A stretch of 64,000 nucleotides of DNA from Neisseria dentiae (GCF_014055005.1 NZ_CP059570.1:2170001-2234000); one strand, 5' to 3'; counted from the first letter of the stretch, positions 51,270-60,677 are shown. Notes: a model not told the origin generated them from the sequence alone. Numbers and translations: made by a program.

Positions 51270-52246
51270 CGAGCTTATTGTCTGTACGCAACGTGCAGGT
51301 CAGCTTCAACGTCAAGCGCGGCAACGCCGCCTTCTGGCAGAAACCCGCCGTTCTCAAAGCCGTTAACGGCATCTCGTTCGATCTGGCCGAAGGCGAAACG
51401 CTGGGCATCGTGGGCGAATCGGGCTGCGGCAAATCCACCCTCGCCCGCGCCATCATCGGTTTGGTCAAAACCAGCGGCGGCAGCATCTTATGGCAGGGCG
51501 GCGAACTGGCCGGCCTTTCCGCCAAAGCCCTGCGCGGCAAACGGCGCGAAATCCAAATGATCTTCCAAGACCCGCTCGCCTCGCTCAACCCGCGCATGAC
51601 CATAGGCGAAATCATTGCCGAGCCACTGAAAACCTACTTTCCCAAGCTCAAAAAAAGCGAAATCGAAGCGCAGGTTAAAGAAATGATGATGAAAGTCGGC
51701 CTGCTGCCCAACCTCATCAACCGCTACCCGCACGAATTTTCAGGCGGCCAATGCCAACGCATCGGCATCGCCCGCGCCCTGATTCTCAAGCCCAAACTGG
51801 TGATTTGCGACGAACCCGTATCGGCGCTCGACGTATCCATTCAGGCGCAAGTGGTCAACCTGCTCAAAAGCCTGCAAAAAGAAATGGGGCTGACGCTGAT
51901 TTTCATCGCCCACGATCTGGCCGTGGTCAAACACATATCCGACCGCGTATTGGTAATGTATCTGGGCAATGCCGTAGAACTCGGCCGCTACGACGAAGTA
52001 TATGACCGCCCCGCCCACCCCTACACGCAAGCCCTGATGTCTGCCGTGCCCCTGCCCGACCCCGAAGCCGAGCGCAGCAAAACCATACAGCTTCTGCCCG
52101 GCGACCTGCCCAGCCCCATCAACCCGCCCTCCGGCTGCGTGTTCCGCACCCGCTGCCCGCAGGCCGATGCCGCCTGTGCGGAAACCAAACCCGAATGGAG
52201 GGGCAACGGCAGCCACTTTGCCGCCTGTTTGAAAAACGGTGTATAG
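51266..52246 (+). CDS. oppF: Oligopeptide/dipeptide ABC transporter ATP-binding protein (OppF/DppF)
   Basis: 326 aa. Walker A GESGCGKSTLARAIIG, signature SGGQCQRIGIARALILKP, Walker B VICDEPVSALDVSIQAQVV, C-terminal PSGCVFRTRCPQADAAC. The stop codon (TAG at 52244-52246) lies inside the left end of a Correia element, so the last residues (LKNGV) were probably set by that insertion. No substrate-binding protein gene follows. Confidence 0.95.
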   Translation: MTSLLSVRNVQVSFNVKRGNAAFWQKPAVLKAVNGISFDLAEGETLGIVGESGCGKSTLARAIIGLVKTSGGSILWQGGELAGLSAKALRGKRREIQMIFQDPLASLNPRMTIGEIIAEPLKTYFPKLKKSEIEAQVKEMMMKVGLLPNLINRYPHEFSGGQCQRIGIARALILKPKLVICDEPVSALDVSIQAQVVNLLKSLQKEMGLTLIFIAHDLAVVKHISDRVLVMYLGNAVELGRYDEVYDRPAHPYTQALMSAVPLPDPEAERSKTIQLLPGDLPSPINPPSGCVFRTRCPQADAACAETKPEWRGNGSHFAACLKNGV

Positions 52247-52393
52247 TGAATCTACTTACTCCATTACGGCGTTGCTACGCCTTAGCTCAAAGAGAACGAT
52301 TTTGTAAGCCGCTGAAGCGGCAACAGAATCGGTTCCGTACTATTTGTACTGCCTTCGGCTTGCTGCCTTGTACTGAAGTGTGAATTCACTATA
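52242..52393. repeat. Correia repeat enclosed element, full length
   Basis: 152 bp from TATAGTGAATC to GAATTCACTATA. The interior matches the classical Correia core: TACGGCGTTGCTACGCCTTAG, CTCAAAGAGAACGATTTTGTAAG, GAATCGGTTCCGTACTATTTGTACTGC, then GGCTTGCTGCCTTG. The left end supplies the stop codon of oppF. Confidence 0.9.
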
Positions 52394-52683
52394 GCCCGGG
52401 AAAGCACACGCTAGGGTCTGTTGTCGAGAGCGTTGCTGCCGCCTTTGCAAAACCACCGCTTTTTTCAACAATCGTTACCGCAAACCGCTTTAAATACCGC
52501 ATCCGCCGCTGTTTCCACCCAAACGGCAACATTCGGAAAATGTAATTTACGTAACTGCCACCCGCATTAACAAACCGAACCGCTATCATGGCGGCGGTTG
52601 TACGGCAGAGCATCTTTCCGCCGCACACCGGAAAACCCCGGATTTCCACGCTTACTCTTGACCACAAGACTGAAGGATAAAAA

Positions 52684-53199
52684 ATGAAAAAAGCCCCCGC
52701 ATTAACCACCGCCGTTTTAATCGGCGTTTCCGCCCTTTCCCTGGCTGCCTGCTCGTCTGACCGCGGCCCCAAACACGACCGCGACGGCCGCGGACATGCC
52801 GGCAAAGAATTCCGCAAGGGCGGCATGGAGCGCGGTTTCAAAGATTTGAACCTCACTGAAGAACAAAAAACCAAAATCCGCGCCATCATGGAAGAAGGCC
52901 GCGACAACCGCACACAACAACCCGATGAAAACCGCCGCGAAGCCCACCGCCGGCAAATCGAAAATTACCGTGCCGCCGAGCAAAACCTGCTGAAAAACCC
53001 CGCCTTCGACGAAGCTGCCGCGCGCAACCTCATCGCCCAGCGCGAACAAGGCATGGAAGAGCAACGCCGCCAGCGTGCCGAGTTTGAATTGCAGCAATTG
53101 AAAAAACGCCACGCCGTGTTCCAAGTGCTGACTCCCGAACAACAGCAAAAATGGCTGGAAAAACAAAACGAACGCGGCAACGGCAAACAGCGTCCGTAA
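52684..53199 (+). CDS. Spy/CpxP-like periplasmic lipoprotein
   Basis: 171 aa. Lipoprotein signal peptide MKKAPALTTAVLIGVSALSLAAC with lipobox LAAC. The mature part is rich in charged helix and contains two LTXXQ-type motifs (LNLTEEQKTKIRAIM and VLTPEQQQKWLEK), the hallmark of the Spy/CpxP family of periplasmic chaperones and stress sensors. The regions between the motifs are highly Glu/Arg/Gln-rich. Its regulator is not visible. Preceded by GAAGGATAAAAA. Confidence 0.85.
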   Translation: MKKAPALTTAVLIGVSALSLAACSSDRGPKHDRDGRGHAGKEFRKGGMERGFKDLNLTEEQKTKIRAIMEEGRDNRTQQPDENRREAHRRQIENYRAAEQNLLKNPAFDEAAARNLIAQREQGMEEQRRQRAEFELQQLKKRHAVFQVLTPEQQQKWLEKQNERGNGKQRP

Positions 53200-53235
53200 C
53201 GCCGGACTTGCACAATAAGCATTAGCCAACCGCAG

Positions 53236-53270
53236 AAAAAGCCGTCTGAAAATTTCAGACGGCCTTTTTT
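53236..53270 (+). terminator. DUS-pair terminator after the Spy-like gene
   Basis: AAAAAGCCGTCTGAAA and complement TTTCAGACGGCCTTTTTT with a minimal loop and a final T-run, 37 bp after the stop. Confidence 0.8.
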
Positions 53271-53281
53271 ATATAAAATCA

Positions 53282-53433
53282 GAAACCTTTGCTCCCAAAT
53301 GTGGATACAGTTCAAGACGCAGCAGCGCAGCGGGTGCAGACATATCAAACACAAGGCTAAGCGGGCAGCAACCTAAAGGGCATAAACGCACAACGCAGAA
53401 ATACGCCGCAGATGGCGGTTTTGCAAAGCTCTC
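53282..53433. repeat. Mosaic MITE-like element, third core type, diverged copy
   Basis: About 150 bp from GAAACCTTTGCTCCC to TTTGCAAAGCTCTC, with the core of the 6169 copy (GTGGATACAGTTCAAGACG, CAGCAGCGCAGCG, CGCCGCAGATGG). The middle differs by indels. Confidence 0.7.
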
Positions 53434-54012
53434 AATCATTTTGCGCGTTGATTTCAATAGCAGATATTCACCAAAGTAACAAATTTAATCAATATAATGA
53501 ATCTTTACATGCGTTAATACCCGGCTAATCCGAGCCTAAATTTCGCCGCCTAGAATATCATCGGCACACTTTCCCTCCCTCTGCGGCACGGCATGATGCT
53601 TTTGAAATTTTTGCAAAATCCGCCCAGGCCGTCTGAAATATCCGGCTGCACCAGCCCGCCACCCGCACCTCGGGGCGGCTAAACTTTTCGGTAGCGGGTT
53701 CGGCATTTCCGCCATTGCCCTAGTGCGCCACCGCAGCCATGAGGCGTATAATGCTGCGTTGCGCCGGCACGGAACCCGTTTTGAGCCTGAAGCACCGCAG
53801 AATCAACAGCCATACGGGTTGGCTTGACGGTTGCCGTTAAAACAAAATCAGTTTGGCGCCGAAAAAATGTTTTAGCCGCCTTTTCAGACGGCCTTAAGCT
53901 TTCAGGCTTATGCTGTAACCGTTGCAGCCTGACAGTTTCTATTCACCGCAAACCCGGCAAACAAAGACTGCACGGCAGGGTTTTACGGTACGCAGCACAG
54001 AAAGAATGTTAT
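53434..54012. other. Intergenic region upstream of the HAD gene
   Basis: About 580 bp with no convincing gene. It holds one DUS near 53627, TATAAT at 53747-53752 that could be the -10 for the downstream gene, and another DUS near 53885. The downstream reading frame extends back to 53824, but that part has no recognisable protein signal. Confidence 0.45.
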
Positions 54013-54681
54013 ATGAGCAGTATCACACCCGAACGCACCGTTCTCGTATTGGATTTAGACGACACCATTTATCCCGAACATTGCTACAAAATCTCCGGCA
54101 TCCGCTCGGTTTGCCGCACCATCGCCTCCCTCTATCCGCAATACAACGCCGACACCCTGTTTGAAAACCTCGACACATCCGGCCCATGGCTCGACCGGTT
54201 GTGCAGCGAATGCGGCCTGAACGACTCCGAAAAACAAACCCTGCTGTGGCACTACCGCCTGCACACCCCCGATTTGGCAAACTGTATGCCGTCGGAACAA
54301 CTGAAAAACCTGATGGCGCGCTTCAGCGCCACCGCGCTGATTTCAGACGGCCGCAGCCTCACCCAACGCCTGAAACTCGCCGCATTGGGCCTGCTCGAAC
54401 GCTTTGATTTGGTGCTGATTTCCGAAGCCACCGGCGCCGACAAGCCCGACGGCAAACGTTTTCTGCAAATCGAAGCAACCTGGCCCGGCAAACAGTATCT
54501 CTACATCGCCGACAACACCGCCAAAGATTTCGTCACCCCCAACCGCTTGGGCTGGAAAACCTTAAGAATCACCGGCATGCCCGATGCCATCTACACTGCC
54601 GACGAATCCCGCTTCCCCGCCGAATACCGCGCCCAAGGCAGCCTGAACAGGCTCGAAGATTTGGCCGGCCTGCTGCCTTGA
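54013..54681 (+). CDS. HAD-superfamily phosphatase
   Basis: 222 aa from the ATG at 54013 (MSSITPERTVLVLDLDDTIYPEHCYK). HAD motif I DLDDT, motif II Ser/Thr in TALISDGRSL, motif III Lys with GADKPDGKRF, motif IV YIADNTAKDFVTPN. The helical cap sits between motifs I and II as in pyrimidine 5'-nucleotidase-like enzymes. Substrate unknown. A DUS lies inside the gene at motif II (encoding ISDG). Confidence 0.85.
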   Translation: MSSITPERTVLVLDLDDTIYPEHCYKISGIRSVCRTIASLYPQYNADTLFENLDTSGPWLDRLCSECGLNDSEKQTLLWHYRLHTPDLANCMPSEQLKNLMARFSATALISDGRSLTQRLKLAALGLLERFDLVLISEATGADKPDGKRFLQIEATWPGKQYLYIADNTAKDFVTPNRLGWKTLRITGMPDAIYTADESRFPAEYRAQGSLNRLEDLAGLLP

Positions 54682-54710
54682 ACCCGCCCCTGGCTTGCGC
54701 ACAATCCGCC

Positions 54711-54741
54711 TCGGCCGTCTGAAATATTCTTTCAGACGGCC
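54711..54741 (+). terminator. DUS-pair terminator after the HAD gene
   Basis: CGGCCGTCTGAAA and complement TTTCAGACGGCC with a 5-base loop. The remaining gap to pyk (to 55004) holds a candidate -10, TACAAT at 54908-54913, with CCGACA 18 bp upstream. Confidence 0.6.
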
Positions 54742-55004
54742 AAATGCGTTATCCGACAATTTGTTTTAACCGAAAAACAGACAGTTGCCGGCGGATTTTT
54801 CAAAAGCCGGCAAACGCGCCGCCCGGCCGGGCATCCGCCTATGCCGAAAATCTTTGGCCTAAATCATAAAAAACTGTAATTTTCCGACAAGCATATATCT
54901 TTCGGGTTACAATCCCACGCTAAGTATTCAAATCAACAACATAACCTTGGTGCCTTTGCAAAGGCATCAGCTTTAATATCCAAAAAACCGAAAGGATATC
55001 CTCC

Positions 55005-56477
55005 ATGAGTGCTTCCAAACGCGACCTAACCCGTATCCGCCATAACACCAAAATCGTGGCCACACTCGGCCCGGGCAGCAACAACGTCGATTTGCTCAAA
55101 GACATGATTGCCATCGGCGGATTAAACGTTGTGCGCTTCAATTTCAGCCACGGCACCCCCGAATTCCATCAGGAAAACGCCCGCATCGTGCGCGAAGCCG
55201 CCAAACTGGCCGGCCGCGAAGTGGCGATTATGGCCGATTTGCAAGGCCCCAAAATCCGCGTGGGCAAACTCGAAGGCGGCGGCATCAAGCTCGAAGCAGG
55301 CGAAAAACTGCTGCTCGATGCCGCACTGGAAGGCGAAGGCAACCGCGACCGCGTAGGCTTGGACTACCGCGATCTGCCCAAAGACGTGAAAGCGGGCGAC
55401 GTGCTGCTGCTCGACGACGGCCTGCTCACCCTGATTGTGGACAGCGTTAACGGCAGCGAAATCCTCACCACCGTGCAAAACAGCCACACACTCAAAAGCA
55501 ACAAAGGCATCAACAAACAAGGCGGCGGCCTTTCGGCAGGCGCGCTCACCGAAAAAGACTTCCGCGACCTGAAAACCGCCGTTAGCATCGGTTGCGACTA
55601 TTTGGCCGTGAGCTTCGTCAAATCGGGCGAAGACATGAAAACCGCCCGCGAACTGGTCGAACGCGAAATGCAGGGCAGCAATGCTGTCCGCCCCGGCCTG
55701 GTGGCGAAAATCGAGCGCGTGGAAGCGATTACCAACCTCGACGAAATCATTCTGGCTTCAGACGGCATCATGGTTGCCCGCGGCGATTTGGCCGTGGAAG
55801 TGGGCAACGCCGCCGTGCCCGCCCTGCAAAAACGCATGATACGCCGCGCCCGCGAGCTGCGCCGTTTCAGCATCACCGCCACGCAAATGATGGAAAGCAT
55901 GATCACCAACCCCGTGCCCACCCGCGCCGAAGTGAGCGATGTGGCCAACGCCGTGCTCGACGGCACCGATGCGGTGATGTGTTCCGCCGAAACCGCCGTG
56001 GGCGCTTATCCGTTTGAAACCGTGCGCTATATGGCTCTGATTTGCGCCTCTGCCGAAGCCGAGCAGGATTCGCTCAACGGCGTGAGCGAAGAGCATATCG
56101 AAGCGCCTGTGAGCAGCAATCTGGCGATCGCCGGCGGCGCCGTTCAAGTGGCGCGCGCGGTGAACGCCAAAGCCATCGTGGCCTTAACCGAAAGCGGTTC
56201 CACCGCGTTTGAAATCAGCCGCCACAGCATCCAGCTGCCGATTTACGCGCTCACCCCCAGCCAGTCGGCGCAACGCCGCATGGCGATGTACCGCGGCGTG
56301 CGCCCGTTGATCATCACCACCAGCACCGACCACGATACGGCGATTAACGAAGTGGAAACCATGCTGGTCGAACGCAAGGTGCTCGAAGCCGGCGACCAAT
56401 ACATCATCACCAGCGGCTCGCGTATGCGCGAGGCCGGCTCTACCAATATGCTGCAAATCTTCACCGTGCGCGGTTGA
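55005..56477 (+). CDS. pyk: Pyruvate kinase
   Basis: Converts PEP and ADP to pyruvate and ATP. 490 aa. TKIVATLGPGSNNVDLLKDMIAIGGLNVVRFNFSHG at the N-terminus; the active-site signature around MVARGDLAVEVGNAAVPALQKRMIRRARE; metal-binding Glu in LVAKIERVEAITNLDEI; and the C-terminal allosteric domain (SGSTAFEISRHSIQLPIYALTP). PykA-like in length. Ribosome binding site AAAGGATATCC. Confidence 0.96.
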   Translation: MSASKRDLTRIRHNTKIVATLGPGSNNVDLLKDMIAIGGLNVVRFNFSHGTPEFHQENARIVREAAKLAGREVAIMADLQGPKIRVGKLEGGGIKLEAGEKLLLDAALEGEGNRDRVGLDYRDLPKDVKAGDVLLLDDGLLTLIVDSVNGSEILTTVQNSHTLKSNKGINKQGGGLSAGALTEKDFRDLKTAVSIGCDYLAVSFVKSGEDMKTARELVEREMQGSNAVRPGLVAKIERVEAITNLDEIILASDGIMVARGDLAVEVGNAAVPALQKRMIRRARELRRFSITATQMMESMITNPVPTRAEVSDVANAVLDGTDAVMCSAETAVGAYPFETVRYMALICASAEAEQDSLNGVSEEHIEAPVSSNLAIAGGAVQVARAVNAKAIVALTESGSTAFEISRHSIQLPIYALTPSQSAQRRMAMYRGVRPLIITTSTDHDTAINEVETMLVERKVLEAGDQYIITSGSRMREAGSTNMLQIFTVRG

Positions 56478-56503
56478 TAGCGGCCTGTAAGGCTATGCCG
56501 CAT

Positions 56504-56539
56504 AAAAGGCCGTCTGAAAATATTTTTTCAGACGGCCTG
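56504..56539 (+). terminator. DUS-pair terminator after pyk
   Basis: AAAAGGCCGTCTGAAAA and complement TTTTCAGACGGCCTGA around a short A/T loop, about 27 bp after the pyk stop. A truncated copy of the CTCGGG-core repeat follows at 56566-56605. Confidence 0.7.
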
Positions 56540-56674
56540 ATATTTTGGCAACACCCGTACCGGTTTTTAAAACACTTACGTCATACTCGGGCTTGACAAG
56601 AAATTTTGAATTAGCCTCTTACAAGGCTCGCATTCTTTTTTATTAAAGACAAGAATACTTTTACTGTTAAAGAA

Positions 56675-56703
56675 AAAAGCCAAGTCGGATAAACTTGGCT
56701 TTT
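56675..56703 (-). terminator. Intrinsic terminator of tRNA-Lys
   Basis: On the minus strand, AAAAGCCAAGT / ACTTGGCTTTT with a 7-base loop and a T-run, just beyond the 3' end of the tRNA gene. Confidence 0.75.
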
Positions 56704-56710
56704 CAAATTT

Positions 56711-56786
56711 TGGTGGGTCGTGAAGGATTCGAACCTTCGACCAACGGATTAAAAGTCCGCTGCTCTACCAGCTGAGCTAACGACCC
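56711..56786 (-). tRNA. tRNA-Lys (anticodon UUU)
   Basis: 76 nt on the minus strand with an encoded CCA end. Acceptor stem GGGTCGT/ACGACCC, D-arm AGCTCAGCTGGTAGAGC, anticodon stem-loop CGGAC-TTTTAAT-CCG with anticodon TTT, T-arm GAAGGTTCGAATCCTTC. All standard tRNA features are intact. Confidence 0.97.
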
Positions 56787-56858
56787 GAAAGAGTGCGCAT
56801 AATATGAAAACTCTATTGTGTTGTCAACAGTTTTATTTACTGTTTAACAGATGCTCCC

Positions 56859-59800
56859 TTAAAAAATTTCACGCCAGCTGATGCGGCGCACGCCTTTGGC
56901 AAACCGGTTCAGAAACTCAACGCTGAATTTACCATCGTCGCCCATTTTGAGCACCACATCGTATTGTTTGCCGTTTATGTTAACCGTAGCAACAGCAGGA
57001 AATAAAGCAATCCTGCCTTTTTCTACCACCATGCCGGCAAGCATGTCACCATCTTTAAGAACAAATTTCTTATCGTTGTTGGTATCGAAAACGGCATCCT
57101 TATACATCGCACCTGTACGAACATCAACTTCAATGGTTGCAGATTCACCCGAATCGGCTACACACACGTTGCCGGTTGCATTGGCATCGATTGTGCCGCC
57201 GCTGCCTACTTTGAAGGCAGAAAATTGGGCTGTTCTGTTGCGGCGTATCAAAGCATCGGAAATGCTGATAAAACCCTCGGGCATTTGCAATTTCCAACCT
57301 TTGTGTGTACCCGCAGTCAAGGTGTTTTGAGTGGTGCTATAATATACTTTACTGTTGCCTGCGCTGCTAAGGGATGCAACAGGGTTTGCCAGTGTGGCCG
57401 ATTGCGCCAATAACTGGCTGTCACTTATTGTTGAACCATCTTTATCAAAAAGGCCATAGGCATAGTTTTGTTGTATTGCCGATGCATCGCTTGCATCGAA
57501 ATATTTGCCGGTGCTGAATACAACCGTGTAATTGTCTGCATTTTTAAATACGTCGGGTGCGCCGGTTATCGGTTGTGTGCCGCTAAACAGTTTTTTTGCC
57601 GCTTGCCATGCACCGTTGGCATAATCGATACGCCACATTACACCCGATTCATCGCCCACATAAATGCGGTCTAGGTTACCGTCGTTATCGGTATCTACCA
57701 CTTTCGGCATACCTACGCCGGTTGTTCCGAGTTTCACTTTCCAATAATTCGTACCTAAAGACCAATTATTGCTGCTCTTATCCAATCTCAAGATATAAAT
57801 ATAACCTTCACCGCCTGCCGCGTTATAACCGCTGCTGACTACCGCAACCGGAACAGACTGTTCGCCAATCTTCACATTGGTGATAACCGGTTTGTGTACG
57901 GTAAGGCCGAGGCCGGAATCATCAGAAGCGTTAAACTCCCACATAACGTTTGCTTGACCGGGCGTTGTGCTTGCGCCCATATTCGTTGCATCAACGGCAT
58001 ACACACTGTTACCGCCACGGCCTGTTGTGCCGACGATAACCGATTTAGCCTCTTTAAGAGAGCCGGATGCAAAGCATACTTCCGCAGCCACGGGCGAACC
58101 GTCGTTAATAAAGAAGTGAGGCTGCCCTGTTTCGGCAAACTGTTTCAACTTGGGTAGTGTATCGGCAGGCAGATAGGCAAATTGCTCATTGCCGTCGTGA
58201 TCGGCGATATGCAGCATACCGTCATTCGCGGCAAACGCATAAAGTGTTTTTCTGTTTTGAACGGTGTTGAAATTAGTGTATTTGCACTCTTTCAAACTTT
58301 CACTCTGTGGCGCTTTAACCACCGCAATAGCAGAATTGACAACGGTGCCAAGCAAACCGTTATCGGGGCGCTTTCTAAATGATGCGCCGGCACCCTCTTC
58401 ATATTGATCCGATCCCAAAACATATTCAATTAAGTTGGCAGGATCATCGATAGGGCGGCCTTGGTTGCCCAGTGCCAAAGCTGGTGCGAATGTTGTGGCA
58501 TTGGCGCGGGAAAATTGATACACCCCGCCGGTGGTACGCGCCCAAACATTACGGTTGTTCCAGTTATAACGGTAGTTTGTCAAACGGTCGCTTAGTTTCC
58601 ATGCCGGTGTAGGCGGGTTATTACTGAGATTGCCGAACACATCCGAAGAGCGGTAGGCAATTACATCACCCTGCCAGCCGAATTCATTTTGTTTGTAGCT
58701 CGATTGCATAATCAGAGTGTTGGCCGATACATCCATCACGCCAGCCGCATTTAAATCTAATCCCAATGCGGTTTGAGTGGGGGTGTCGGATTTTGCTCCG
58801 ATATTTTTAAACGATTTTCTCAATACATTAGTCAGACTCTCCGGGTCTGCTGCCGCACCGTAAGTATTCGGCACGCCGTCTTTGAAGGCAGGAAGGCTTG
58901 TGCTGCCTACAGGGTCGCTGGTCCATTGTGCACGCGACTTGGGATCCGAATTGGGTTTCAATACCGGCAGCAAGCCTTTGTCTTCATTTTCTTGATCGTT
59001 GAAGCCGCCATATTTGGCTGCCCAATAGAAAACGTTGTCGTTCCAAGAGGTACCTTCACTTCGATAGTTATTTCTTTCCAATACATCTACCATGATGGTA
59101 CGGATGGTTTGATTGCCCGGCATGGTTGTGCGGATATCATTGGTGCGCGCCCAATAAGCTAAGCCGACAATACTGCCGTACGAATATCCACCCCACGCAC
59201 CGAATTGTTTTCTTCCATCGGAGCCAGTTAGGATAAACGCACTTTCGGCATTGGCAGCTTTTTGCAGATATTTTTCCGTTTCAACATCGTCATTGGGAAT
59301 GGCCGGTGTTGGAAGGCCACTAGCATTCGGCTTATAGGCATTAGGCAGATCGTTATCGTGATGGGTGAAGGTATCACCGATATAGAGTAGAAAATTAGGA
59401 CGGCAAACCGCCTCTTTGCTGGCTTCGGTTTCCCCTTGGCGCAGTAAAGGATCGTTCCAGTTTTCAATCACCGGAAAGTTATCTTTGGCGGTATTGTTAG
59501 CTGCCGTGTTGCCGGTTTTAATTGCTTTTGTATATTCAGATAGGCTGCCTTTATTTCTGAAATACCGCAAACCTGCATAATAAAGCTCCGCAGCGGGATC
59601 CGAACCGCGATATTGTCCGCTGTCTCCGAATTTATTCAGATAGTTGATTACACCGCTATTGCTTACCCCGCTGGCGGAGGCGTCCTGTTGATCAGGGTTT
59701 GTTTCAAACTGCCCTGTTTGTGTGTTGATTTCATTGCCTAATACTATGCCGTCGGCAGTTGTTTCGCCGGCTAGCGATTTCATGCGGGCGCGCATTACAC

Positions 59801-60677
59801 CGCCGTTTATTTGATTGCCAGCTTGTGAGTTACTGTTGTTCAGATAACCAAATACACTAAAACGCATTTTTTGCCGATATTCCTGCATCAAACCTTCCGG
59901 TTTCAGATTGGTTGCGCTATAGGCTCGGCAGTTCTTTTCGGGCATGTCGGGATTACAAACTTCAACCTGAACATTGTATACTCTCTGGCTTCCGGTAGAA
60001 GGGTTGAATGCCACCTGAAAACCTTCGTTGCGTAACAATAGGTTACCGCTTGCAGGCAATACTGAACTCGGGAAAATTTTAGAGGCAAGGCTGCTCTCTA
60101 CTGCCCGCAACCATAAATTATATTCATCTTTTCCATTTTGTTCCCTGTTTACAAATGCACGACGTAGAACGGTCTTGCCTTCCACATCACCACTTTGATA
60201 AGTTTGTGGCGTATTAGCTAAGCCTAATGCACGGTTTCCTCCAGTCATGGCTTGGCGGAAAATGTCGATGGTAGTCATGGTCATCCAGTTTAGAGCATTG
60301 CCACTGAATTCCCCGGTGCAATAGCGGTTGGCAGGTGCCAGCCGTGTCGGTGTAAAATATCCGCCGCCAGCGTTATAACTGTAACACTTATCAGGGTCAA
60401 AATAGCCTAAGTAAGTATTCTCTTGAAAGTCTTTATCAGTCAAGACCATATGATTATTTATAGTACCACCGACTCCTACTTTCTGATAGGCAGCCCCCGC
60501 GGTAGGAAACTCCACCGAGAGCCCCAGCAGCACATTGGGAGGGTATGAGCTTCCGATGCCCAACATCGGGCTTTGTTCGAATGAGGTCGCACTTGCATTA
60601 ACGGCATAAAGCGAAAAAATCGCAGCGGTTAGGCGGGCTAAAATTTTAGGGCGTGAGAAAGGAGTAGGAGTTTTCAT
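56859..60677 (-). CDS. pilC: PilC/PilY1 family type IV pilus tip-associated adhesin
   Basis: 1272 aa from the ATG at 60677. Signal peptide KILARLTAAIFSLYAVNASA. The C-terminal half carries the PilY1 beta-propeller (from FGWQGDVIAYRSSDVFGN onwards; AFAANDGMLHIADHDGNEQFAYLPAD; VVGTTGRGGNSVYAVDAT). A calcium-binding loop DTDNDGNLDRIYVGD lies near residue 1000, the site that controls pilus retraction in P. aeruginosa PilY1. PilC promotes pilus assembly and host adhesion in pathogenic Neisseria. The phase-variable poly-G tract of the pathogens' pilC signal region is absent here. Codon use is richer in A+T than the neighbours. Confidence 0.93.
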   Translation of the reverse strand: MKTPTPFSRPKILARLTAAIFSLYAVNASATSFEQSPMLGIGSSYPPNVLLGLSVEFPTAGAAYQKVGVGGTINNHMVLTDKDFQENTYLGYFDPDKCYSYNAGGGYFTPTRLAPANRYCTGEFSGNALNWMTMTTIDIFRQAMTGGNRALGLANTPQTYQSGDVEGKTVLRRAFVNREQNGKDEYNLWLRAVESSLASKIFPSSVLPASGNLLLRNEGFQVAFNPSTGSQRVYNVQVEVCNPDMPEKNCRAYSATNLKPEGLMQEYRQKMRFSVFGYLNNSNSQAGNQINGGVMRARMKSLAGETTADGIVLGNEINTQTGQFETNPDQQDASASGVSNSGVINYLNKFGDSGQYRGSDPAAELYYAGLRYFRNKGSLSEYTKAIKTGNTAANNTAKDNFPVIENWNDPLLRQGETEASKEAVCRPNFLLYIGDTFTHHDNDLPNAYKPNASGLPTPAIPNDDVETEKYLQKAANAESAFILTGSDGRKQFGAWGGYSYGSIVGLAYWARTNDIRTTMPGNQTIRTIMVDVLERNNYRSEGTSWNDNVFYWAAKYGGFNDQENEDKGLLPVLKPNSDPKSRAQWTSDPVGSTSLPAFKDGVPNTYGAAADPESLTNVLRKSFKNIGAKSDTPTQTALGLDLNAAGVMDVSANTLIMQSSYKQNEFGWQGDVIAYRSSDVFGNLSNNPPTPAWKLSDRLTNYRYNWNNRNVWARTTGGVYQFSRANATTFAPALALGNQGRPIDDPANLIEYVLGSDQYEEGAGASFRKRPDNGLLGTVVNSAIAVVKAPQSESLKECKYTNFNTVQNRKTLYAFAANDGMLHIADHDGNEQFAYLPADTLPKLKQFAETGQPHFFINDGSPVAAEVCFASGSLKEAKSVIVGTTGRGGNSVYAVDATNMGASTTPGQANVMWEFNASDDSGLGLTVHKPVITNVKIGEQSVPVAVVSSGYNAAGGEGYIYILRLDKSSNNWSLGTNYWKVKLGTTGVGMPKVVDTDNDGNLDRIYVGDESGVMWRIDYANGAWQAAKKLFSGTQPITGAPDVFKNADNYTVVFSTGKYFDASDASAIQQNYAYGLFDKDGSTISDSQLLAQSATLANPVASLSSAGNSKVYYSTTQNTLTAGTHKGWKLQMPEGFISISDALIRRNRTAQFSAFKVGSGGTIDANATGNVCVADSGESATIEVDVRTGAMYKDAVFDTNNDKKFVLKDGDMLAGMVVEKGRIALFPAVATVNINGKQYDVVLKMGDDGKFSVEFLNRFAKGVRRISWREIF

